From: Amia ocellicauda
Lineage: Eukaryota; Chordata; Actinopteri; Amiiformes; Amiidae
Length of the DNA: 64,000 nt
Direction of reading: 5' to 3'
NCBI RefSeq assembly: GCF_036373705.1
Contig: NC_089856.1
Coordinates: 30,662,298 to 30,726,297 of the forward strand
Shown: positions 39,157 through 49,029 of the stretch, piece by piece
Numbering within the stretch: position 1 is the stretch's first letter
Layout: the number at the start of each line of letters is the position of its first letter
The notes under the pieces: generated by a model
Told to the model about the DNA's origin: nothing
Database searches by the model: none
The model's input: only the letters and a program-made list of their open reading frames with translations
Translations under genes and position numbers: made by a program

Positions 39157-41760
39157 CTACACCTTGCTCTTGTGACAGTGTTTGAGTGCGTCTCCCAAGG
39201 CCTGGAGCACTAGGTCTGCGTTGCTCTTGCTGCAGTTATATCCCATCAGCCCCACACGCAGCACCTGCAGCACACAACACAAAGGGGTTAGCAGCACTGA
39301 GTTTTAGAGTATATGTCTCCTCTCCACCCCATCCCAACCATGCTCATCCAGTTCAAATCTACCGAATCCCTACCTTGCCCACAGAGGGCCCCAACCCCCC
39401 GGTGATCTCCATGCTGTGGTGTTTCATAACGTAGGTTGTGATCTCCTTCCAGTCGTACCCCTGGGGCACAGCAATGGTGGTCACCGTTGGGAGCCTCATG
39501 CGCTGGAACACACACACAACACAATCAGAACGTTTTTGAAGCATATCTCTAAAACCCATGAATACGGAGACTCTGTATGAGATTCAAACAGCACCCCATG
39601 ACTGAATATGTTTTGCTGATTATTTCTTACCTATGCGTGAATATTTATAAGACTTTTGTTATCAGAGATTTGTAGATCAATTTTTTCCAATAGTTAAATG
39701 ATTCTATGTGTTTTGAAGGTCCCTCAATGTACAGGTGATTTCTATTCCATGGACCTCACCTTGTCTTGTACAAAGAGCTTTAGACCAAGGTTTTCCAGCC
39801 CTTTGTACAGGTACTCTGCCACTTCCTGGTGGTTCCTCCATGAGTTCTCCAGGCCCTGAGGAAGAAGAGATGCTGAAACTAAGAGTGTATGGACTTTACA
39901 GGGGCCACAAGGGGGCAGCCTACACATGCAGCCAACACTAACAGCTGACTCATCAACACATCACCCAGAATAATATTATACCAAATTGCTGCTCTGTGTA
40001 TGCATTTCATTTCAAAACAAATAGCAAAGTGCATTTTAATCTGTCACTTTAGGAGAAAATGAGCCATTCATGTACATATCTTAATCTTAATTTTATGTAA
40101 TGTAATCTTAATTTTATTTTAAGGATTCAGAACTTCACTCTGGTGCCTGCAGTGAATAGTAACCAATCAGCAGTCTGTTCTGAATACGCAGTGGACTTCC
40201 TGGAGAAGCACTATTACAGAATTAATTCCCAGCACTTATGTGTATGTTTTGATTCATGGTGTGTTATTTTAGCATTCAGTGTCCAAAAAATAAAGAAATT
40301 CCAGACAAGATTAAACTTCTAGATAAAATGTCTGGAGTTCTTAAGTGTTCAGTGGTCCCTCACCTGTTCTGTCAAGATGGCCAGACTCTCCCTTAGAGAG
40401 AAGAATGCTGAGATGGGCCCTGTGTGATGGTACCTATAGAGAAGTGGGGAGAGCATCTTAAATTGTAGTGAATAAACAAGGGATTCAGTGGCACTAAAAA
40501 TGAATATTCCTCCACTACTCTCGACTCCACGACTCTCGAGTAATGCATTCAATCCATTCAGCAATCATAGTCACATTTCACGCTGCCATCTTTTCTGAGA
40601 TTTGGAGTATATTGATGTCAATATTTGAAATCGTCTTCCTCCATTATGTGAGTTCCATGAGTTTCAGCTGCTGTGTTCCAGCTCTGAGCAAAGAGACTCT
40701 TTCTACAGCAAAAGTGCCCTCTGAGGGATATTATCAATGGAAACTGAACCAGAATGAAGACATTTCAAGTTGCTGAAACCCTGATGTACTTCTGCTAAGC
40801 ACGTCTCTTCTTGCGCATCTTAAACTTCACATTTCACATTCTCGGGAGTTGGTTTAGCTAGAACAGTCAGTAGGTGTGCCGATATCTATCTAGGAAGGAG
40901 TAGCAAGACAATCGAACTGGAGAAAATGCCTTGCTGGTTTGAAGAAGCCTTACACTCTGGGTTTTCCATCGCAGCCCCAGTAATTAGCCAGCCAGCCCAT
41001 GTCCAGGAGGAAGGAGACTGGCTTTGTTTTTCGGCTGAAGATCTTCTTGCTAAATGACAGATGAATAGAAGGGAAATGTCAGGCTGTGACTTGCAAATAT
41101 CAATCTTGCAAATATAATATCTACACACTATTTGTAAGTACATTTGAATTCTGTTTGTGTAATTTTGTAAGATCTTAAAAGCACTTGGTCTGACCCCACA
41201 TGAATGCCACCAAACAGGATGTGAGAGTGACAATCTGATGTATGCTATGGGATTCACTCAAACAAGATTCTTTGGCAGCAGTCAACCCTGAGGCCTCCTC
41301 ACATAGAAATGTGCTCTCATGGGAGCGTTTCAAAGTCCCACAGTATAACTGAAATATTTTGAAGAACTTACTTTCTGAAAACTATGGCATTTCACAGTAG
41401 AACAACGACCATTTTAAAAGGTCGGTTTATGATTTGTGATAACACATTTGGTGTAAAATCACAGTAGATCAGATCTACCAGTCACAAAGCATATTTTGAC
41501 AGCATCAGGACAGACACAGTCCTAACATTTTGTTGTTGCTGTTGAGCAGTAAGATATCTACAATACGAGGTAACCTCTACTCTTTGAAATTTCTTTGTAA
41601 CACATCTTTTAAAAATATAAAACATACACAATCTAACAGCCTAACCCAGAGAATATGCATTTTGTTAGGGTTTGCAATGGTCATGCCTCAGCGACTGGCT
41701 GGCTGAAAAAAGGACTCTCACACTCGTGGGAAAGTAAATTAAATGTAAAGGACCTCAGCA

Positions 41761-41817
<57 letters not shown>

Positions 41818-44365
41818 TTGCCCTCTCACTGAAGGAGATGGGTGCTGTCCCAGGGGGGGAGTTCAGTGCCTTCTGGGAGCCGGTGTAGAGGATGTCAATG
41901 CCTATGAACACAGTAAGCCACTGTTTTTGACTACCAAATGAAGAAAGCGTATACAGATAAAGTTGAGGGACACTGATCCAAACGGACACCTTTGGAATTG
42001 GGTCAGATCCTTAAAACCAAACCATAACTGGCACGTCTGGCAACCTGCTAGAATTCACTAGTTTTACCATTGACTGCTTCACGGATTACCATCTAAAACA
42101 CACTACTGGGGGACTGTATACCAACAACATAATAGTATTATATTAGGCATGGTAATTTGTAAAGGATTATGGTATTAAATATTGAATGAGGTGTCCATGA
42201 CAAAGTGGACATTGTGATATAGTGATTACCTGACAGACAGTTGGGCAGTGAATGCTTGTGTATGTAATGGCCAGTCATAGTGGCTTACCTTGTTTGTCCA
42301 TGTAGAGTGGGGCACCACCCAGAGATGCCACAGAATCGACTAAAAGCAAACAATTATGCCTGAAAGAGAAAACAGATTTCCTTTTAAAGAACGGTCACCA
42401 AATAACTTAAAAGCTAGAGTAAGTTACATGTTGGGCAAAAATGACTTGTGTTATATTGATTAATGTCTGATGGACTGTTCTACACTGTTAAGCCCCTTAA
42501 ATACAGTGAGAGTCAGTTAACTTGGAAAACCAGTTCATGGGAATCTCACTCAGGAATCCAGGCAGGCTCTCTCTCTCAAAGACACACTTACTTGTGGCAC
42601 ACTTCTCCGATCCCATCCATGGGATGCACTAGCCCAGAAGAAGACTCCCCGTGAGTGATGAAGAAGAGCACGGGCTTGTACTGGGACATAGCCTGCAGGG
42701 GGACAGTCAATCATTTATTTTAGGATTTGTAAATGCATGCTTATTCAGAGTGTGTCTGAAGAAAGACCCACCACTAAGCTGCAATAAGCAATGTAGAGGA
42801 AGTCAGTTGTGTGCAGACTGATTGATGTCCTTTGGGAGAAATAAGATGCTGGGAAGCTCCTTGAAGCCAGACAAGGGGGACCTGCAGGGCTGGATATTGG
42901 GATGACAGAAGATAGCAATTCAACAAATCAAAGGAATGGAGAGCTGTCTGCTTTAAATATCTTGAGGGGAAACTAGTTATCCCAAAGTCACATTAGGAAA
43001 GTGACATAGACTGGAGATGATCTCCAATTTATGTGCACTCTTTGATCTTGTACTTATATACAGTATATATAGACCGATCAGCCATAACATTATGACCACT
43101 GACAGGTGAAGTGAATAACACTGATAATCTCGTTATCATGGCACCTGTCAGTGGGGGGGATATATTAGGCAGCAAGTGAACATTTTGTCCTCAAAGTTGA
43201 TGTGTTAGAAGCAGGAAAAATGGGCAAGCGTAAGGATCTGAGTGACTTTGACAAGGGCCAAATTGTGATGGCTAGATGACTGGGTCCGAGCATCTCCAAA
43301 ACCGCAGCTCTTGTGGGGTGTTCCCGGTCTGCAGTGGTCAGTACTTATCAAAAGTGGTCCAAGGAAGGAAAAGCGGTGAACCGGCGACAGATTCATGGGC
43401 GGCCAAGGCGCATTGATGCATGTGGGGAGTGTAGGCTGGCCCGTGTGGTCCGATCCAACAGACGAGCTACTGTAGCTCAAATTGCTGAAAAAGTTAATGC
43501 TGGTTCTGATAGATCGCAGTTTATTGCGTATAGGGCTGCATAGCCGCAGACCAGTCAGGGTGCCCATGCTGACCCCTGTCCACTGCTGAAAGCGCCTACA
43601 ATGGGCATGTGAGCATCAGAACTGGACCATGGAGCAATGGAAGAAGATGGCCTGGTCTGATGAATCACGAGTTCAAGGTGTTGACTTGGCCTCCAAATTC
43701 CCCAGATCTCAATCCAATCGAGCATCTGTGGGATGTGCTGGAAAAACAAGTCCGATCCATGGAGGCCTCACCTCGCAACTTACAGGACTTGAAGGATCTG
43801 CTGCTAATGTCTTGGTGCCAGATACCACAGCACACCTTCAAAGGTCTAGTGGAGTCCAATGCTTCAACAGGTCAGGGCTGTTTTGGGACCTACACAATAT
43901 TAGGCAGGTGGTCATAATGTTATGGATGATCGGTGTGTATATATATATATATATATATACACCGCTCTGGAAAAAATTAGGAGACCACGCCAAGTTCAGA
44001 AATCAATGTTAAGTGGTCTCTTAATATGGATTTGATTTAGATTTTTCTTCTGTTAACTCACTTAGCAATTTTTTCATTGATAAATATAATCTATTAACAT
44101 GTCTATTTTTGAAAGCATTCTTACTTTACAACATTTTTTCACACCTGCCTAAAACTTTTGCACAGTTCTGTATATATGTATATATTCTGTGCTCATTAAA
44201 AAGTTACCTGCTCGATTTCTTGAAGAGGGAAGTGCTCCCCAGGAGATTTAACAAGCCTCTTAACATCTGCACCTGTTGCATTGAGAGAAAACAAATTGTA
44301 ATTGAAGCATGTTAGAAAATCCAACAAAAACAATTACATTTTTCCCTTCTCTACTTATCCTAATC

Positions 44366-44429
<64 letters not shown>

Positions 44430-45782
44430 ATTATTATTAATACATTTGGCAAGGTCTACAATTACACCTTCACCTTTGACCATGGCCATTGCGCTGCCAA
44501 TGCACCTTCAGAACCATTTGCCATCCACAGCTTGCCAGAGGATTGACAACTGGTGTTGGTGCAGCAGCTGTTGCCCAGGATAGGTTTTCTCAAAGCTTCC
44601 TACCTATTCTCTCAGCGATGTCAGCTGCCCGCTCTCCCCAGATGCCATTGACAGCGATGAGGACGGCCTCTCCGGGCTCCACAGCATTGAAGATGGCCGC
44701 CTCCATGGCACAGTGACCGGAGCCGCTGATGGCCATGGTTAGCGTGTTCTGTGTCTGGAATGCGTACTGGATTCCTTTCTTGATGTCGTCCATGATCTAC
44801 AACAAACACAGCAACACTGCCACGTCAATATTGCTGCAACAACATCATCAATTTCAATACACTTTTATGTAGTATAGCGCCCTTCGCTGAGTAGCCACAG
44901 AACTCTTTTCAGGTTAAAAACAAAGATGTAAAACAAATAAAGTAAACTACAAATTATTAAATCAGCAAAACTAAAATAAACTATTAGGCACGGGAGACAG
45001 AAAAACAAAAACTCCTATAGGATGGCAGATTGGTATAGGAGAAAATAAACCTCTGGGGAACCACAACCACAACCTCCAGGCAGTATAATTATATCATACA
45101 GCAGCAAGAAGATAAGAAAGTACATTTTACATACTACAATGTGCCATTTTGGACCACACTGCACTCAGGTTTCCAGTCTTGCAGCAGAACAATCCCTAAG
45201 GCTGCCCCAGGGCCTCATAGCACCCATGCAGAAGGACAATTTCACCTGTGCTAGAATGCGTGCAATCCGTACGTTTTTAACCACAGGTGCCAAAACAAGT
45301 TTATTTTAAATTATTTTCAAATAGGAAACACATTCCCTCAAACCACCTCATTATAAACCAGTTTACCCTGCAAGCAATCTGTAGGCTATGCTTTAATACC
45401 CCGTTTGTATGTTTATTTTTATACCTGATTATACCTTATGAGATCTTTAAATGCTATATTTAAATGCATCTGAGATTTCCGACATTCAGTTAAAATACAG
45501 CACATTTAAAGCTACTTCTAGAATGAAATAAAATAAATTGTCACAATAAATAGTAATCAAATAATCGATATTCGGCGACAGGGGCGCAGTTGAGCACTGC
45601 AATACTTTGCAAATACACATGTTTTGTGCCAGAGTATTTTTGGACATTTTAAGTTTCTACTTCAGTGTTAATACAACTTGGTATCTAAATATTCCTTAAA
45701 ATGCAATAAAATAAATGTATTTAATTTGATCTATTACGCAGGGTCAATTATAAAGTATTACCCTACATAATAAAAAGTCATA

Positions 45783-45863
<81 letters not shown>

Positions 45864-46234
45864 TTAATTTGGTTTCTAAACTAAAACATAATATCGCAAA
45901 ATACAACCCATACATGATCTGAAGTAAATGTGTCAGTTCTCTTGCAGCGCTCCAGATCATTTACCTCAAACATTTCCTTGTGCATATGACCGATTATAGG
46001 TCTGCCACCTGCAGCCAGGACTCGGGGGGGCACGTTGGAGGGTCCCGGGCCAAACAGGTAGCGGTTGGGAGCCCCGAGAGGCCGCAGCAAGCAGGCAGGT
46101 GGCGGGACGGACAGCGAGGACATGGCGCGGTGGCGGCGGGGCAGCAGACTGGATGAAATCCTGCTGGGCACGGAGCTCTCCACAGCCACCTGCTGTGCCA
46201 GGAGCGCACCTCTGCAAAACACGGACCTGTGCAT
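39157..46234 (-). CDS. agxt: Alanine-glyoxylate aminotransferase with upstream leader start
   Basis: Eleven coding exons on the minus strand: 46234-45965, 44796-44604, 44272-44208, 42692-42592, 42359-42289, 41901-41817, 41049-40954, 40433-40364, 39855-39760, 39502-39374 and 39264-39157, giving 427 residues. From a second in-frame ATG at 46123 the product is 390 residues (human 392). It transfers the amino group of alanine to glyoxylate, using PLP. The PLP lysine is K244 in [11 protein letters not shown] (207 in the short form), and the aspartate contacting the PLP ring is D218 in LLLVDSVAS. Residues 1-37 contain seven arginines and only one acidic residue, a typical mitochondrial leader. The last three residues are SKV, a non-standard peroxisomal PTS1. 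Exon boundaries appear to match the human gene. Confidence 0.95.
41766..41814. repeat. agxt: CT/GA microsatellite abutting agxt exon 6 donor
   Basis: A TC run of about 49 bases. On the minus strand the GA repeat starts inside the donor GTGAGA of agxt exon 6 (exon ends 41817), so repeat length changes could touch positions +3 to +6. Confidence 0.9.
43066..43942 (+). mobile_element. Internally deleted Tc1/mariner transposon in agxt intron 3
   Basis: Inverted ends carry CCGATCAGCCATAACATTAT at the left and the near-complement ATAATGTTATGGATGATCGG at the right, bordered by TA-rich DNA. A plus-strand transposase remnant begins [19 protein letters not shown] near 43220, meets a stop codon soon after (about 43277), then continues through a helix-turn-helix region ([19 protein letters not shown]). 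After an internal deletion it ends with the Tc1-type [17 protein letters not shown] segment (about 43700). The middle catalytic aspartate region is missing, so the copy cannot move itself. Confidence 0.85.
43958..44180. mobile_element. Short Tc1/mariner-like remnant beside agxt exon 3
   Basis: It begins ACACCGCTCTGGAAAAAATT and ends CTTTTGCACAGTTCTGTATA, words typical of the ends of another fish Tc1-like family. It lies directly beside the deleted element, separated only by a TA run (43937-43961), and ends about 30 bases from the agxt exon 3 boundary at 44208. Confidence 0.55.
44366..44442. repeat. AAT repeat followed by ATT repeat (self-complementary)
   Basis: An AAT run of about 40 bases turns directly into an ATT run of about 35 bases, making a near-perfect inverted repeat in agxt intron 2. 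Confidence 0.9.
44868..45085. repeat. Probable dispersed repeat in agxt intron 1
   Basis: It contains TTTATGTAGTATAGCGCCCTTC, with the words of fish repeats that read TATAGCGCCTTTC, and later AACCTCTGGGGAACCAC. It is probably a SINE or LINE tail. The family and limits are uncertain, and no target duplication was found. Confidence 0.35.
45785..45860. repeat. Long AT dinucleotide microsatellite
   Basis: An uninterrupted AT run of about 76 bases, some 100 bases inside agxt intron 1 from the exon 1 donor. Confidence 0.95.
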
Positions 46235-46259
46235 GATCGCTCCCACAAAGGTCGGAGGA

Positions 46260-48952
46260 CAGTGTCTTTAAATGTCCAATTTGCAGTTGATTTTAAAACA
46301 AACTGGTCTCTGACCTCGAGCGTATCGATCGTAGTGTTTCACCATCCAAAAAAAAAAAAAAAAAAAAAAAAGAATTACATTACTTAAGGAGCAAACAACT
46401 AAACCACAAACAAAAACTAAAAAAAATCACTTATTTAATTATCTTGGGGATAAATACAATGGGGGAAAGAATATTCCTTAAGTATCTGCCACCACCCAAC
46501 TTGCGACCCACCCTTTTACAAATATACCAGTTAACTGCACTACTATTAATAAAACCTGTTTTTGCCAGAATAAAAAAGTTATACTCTCTTCTTGCATTAT
46601 TCCTTTCAATGATTAACTATTCTAAACAGGTGTTTATCAATGATATATTCTCTGCATCACTTGTGTGTGACTTAGCATACTAGCATTTGAACTGTTTCCA
46701 TGATAGTATTCTTGAGATGACTGGAGAGAGCTGAGAATGGATGACAGGGTAGTTAGTAGATGGACCAAGGGTAGATGAAATAGTGTTATAGACTTATGTT
46801 CCGTGTCTGAAGAGTTTTCTAAAAGGAAATTACCAATGGTAGGGGTGCACAGCTCTGGTTCTAGATAGTCAAAGTCTTTTCACGTTTTCACTCTACCCAA
46901 TCTCTGATTTACCTACACTGAATTATTACTGGCAAAACTTGAGCTTTTGAGGTGAACTGAAGTGTGGCTCTTCAGGACTAGAGTCCCTTCCTGGGACGCC
47001 TGGGACATCCTAACAGGGCCACACTCTGAAACCTGTGCAGAGAGCCCAAAAGGTTTAAGATGGTGGTTCCCCTGGTCCTAAGTGGTAGTTTCATGGAAAG
47101 GACTGGCATTTATTTATACAGGCACTGTGAAGACTGAAATAAAGCATGTGTTTATGGGTCAGAGAAAATAATAAAATAAAAATTTAAAAAATAACAATTA
47201 GAATTAAAACATAAAACATTTTCAGAGCTGATTTTCTTTTTTTTTAAGCTGTGACACAAAATAGTTTAAACATTGTAGTAGCCCAACTGTGGACAATTAT
47301 TTGTTATCAATTCAACTAGATGATGCTGTGTTTTGAATTCCAGTTCAGTCCTGTCTTGCTCCATTATATTGCATAAGAGGTGACATGCTTTATTGATTTC
47401 AGTTCCAGGTTATTTACCTGACCCGAGGTCACTGTGAGCAACTAAGAGGTGGCTACATTCTTTAAGTAAGATGATTGGTTAACAAATGCACACACAGTCT
47501 CTATGATTGGCTGATACAGTGGGTTGCTTCTGCAAATGAGAGAATTAGCAGGTTTTTATATATATTATTTCTGACATTCCTTGGCTTGTACAAAGAAAAT
47601 AAAAAAGCTGAATAGTGTGATGCTGAAAGGAAGCAAGAAGACTACCTAACTTGTATTATGAATTGTCAGCACCTAATTGAAGTGTACATATCAGTGCCTG
47701 GGGAGACAATTTTCCCTGATCCAAAATGTGATAATATAAAAGTGGTGTACACTACATGAAGGTGAGAAAAGATTCCCAGAGGAGCTGCAGGTAAGAACAG
47801 CTCTGGATGAAGCTTTCCCCCCCCCTGAATGACCAAGAATAAGGTAGATCAAAGTGGTTTGTGAACCACTAGAATAATTGCTAATTTGGTAATGTTGAAC
47901 GGAGAAATCCAGATTCTTTTCTGATCTGACCTGGAAAGCATTTGTTTCCACCCAACTAATGAATTTGCATTTAGAGGAGTAGGCAAAACAGCAGTTTAGC
48001 AAGATAATCTATAACTAGCAACTTCCACACAATCCTCACTGTCAAGGAACAAAGAGTTTCAAAAACTATTATAAGAACATTATCTCCCTGTTGTAATTAA
48101 AAGTAACACAGAAGATAATAAAGAAGCAGCTCTTATATTATGTGCAGAAATAGAGATAAATGCAAACCAAAAACAAGAGGAGATTTATCTATTTATTTAT
48201 TTTACTCTTTGAGATGATGCACGATTGATTGATGTTGTGTGTGAATTCAGTGTTATGTCAAATAACATTGGTATTAACAATTAAAGGTCCTCTTACTTTT
48301 AGCATCTGAAGCTAAACAATTCTCTTAAGGCAGAACAGTTTCAGTTAAAGAAGGGAGCAAGTAGTTGTACCTGATGACACAGCAATGGTACCTGCTGCTT
48401 CTGGTATGATGTAATACAGCCTTCAAACTATAGAGTACATGCAGACAGTCAGCCAGTGTTATTAGCTCATGTCTCAGACAGCTATCAGCAGAGGTCCTAA
48501 TGCTGACCTGAAGCTGATAACTAAGCTTTTCATTGTTTCATTGTTAACGCAAACTAGCCTTAGGAGCGGCTGCTTTAAATACTGCACGGTTGTACTTCTG
48601 TATCATACATTAGGGATCAGTACTGTACTGTATCTGTGAACTGGACAATTAGATGAAAGTGTATTACAATTGTCAATGACTGGCCACTTGTCTGGCCACT
48701 TGTCACTGAAGACTATGCTAGCCTCTAGTGTGTTCTTTGAGGAAGGTTGTGTTCCTGGTTATATTGGTTGTGCATTAAGTTTTCAAGCTATAGATGGTTA
48801 TGGATTTCAGGGGGATTTTATTGGAGTTTGTGTGTAGGTGTCAGGGGGAACAAATAAAAGTAATACATCGAATCCCTTAGCGACACACAGGGGAGCAAAT
48901 AAACCATCAGAAACCAAGGTTGTTATATTCACCAAAAATACAAATGTACTTA
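46260..48952. other. Intergenic DNA between agxt and alln
   Basis: Contains the agxt upstream region, an A homopolymer (46348-46371) and a decayed hAT-like MITE (about 46840-46996). No gene is recognised in the remaining AT-rich sequence. Confidence 0.6.
46840..46996. mobile_element. Decayed hAT-like MITE
   Basis: The left end, TAGGGGTGCACAGCTCTGGT, and the complement of the right end, AGGAAGGGACTCTAGTCCTG, share the pattern AGGGGTG...TCTGGTCCTG...AGAGCCAC of a hAT family related to the element at 31805. The 8-base flanks do not match. Confidence 0.45.
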
Positions 48953-48958
48953 TTTATT
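48953..48958 (-). promoter_or_regulatory. alln: alln poly(A) signal candidate
   Basis: The minus strand reads AATAAA about 70 bases past the alln stop codon. Confidence 0.45.
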
Positions 48959-49029
48959 TTAGTTTTACAGTTTAAAATTCCCAAAGTATATGCATATGTA
49001 TTTCCCCTTCCTTTTTGTTATGATGAATG

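Noticed and set aside
43205-43917. A host gene derived from the Tc1 transposase in agxt intron 3
   Set aside because: The copy has a stop near its start, lacks its centre and keeps its inverted ends, so it is a dead transposon and not a domesticated gene.
46244-46246. A start of agxt four codons further upstream
   Set aside because: The codon at 46246-46244 is GTG, not ATG. The first true ATG in frame is at 46234.
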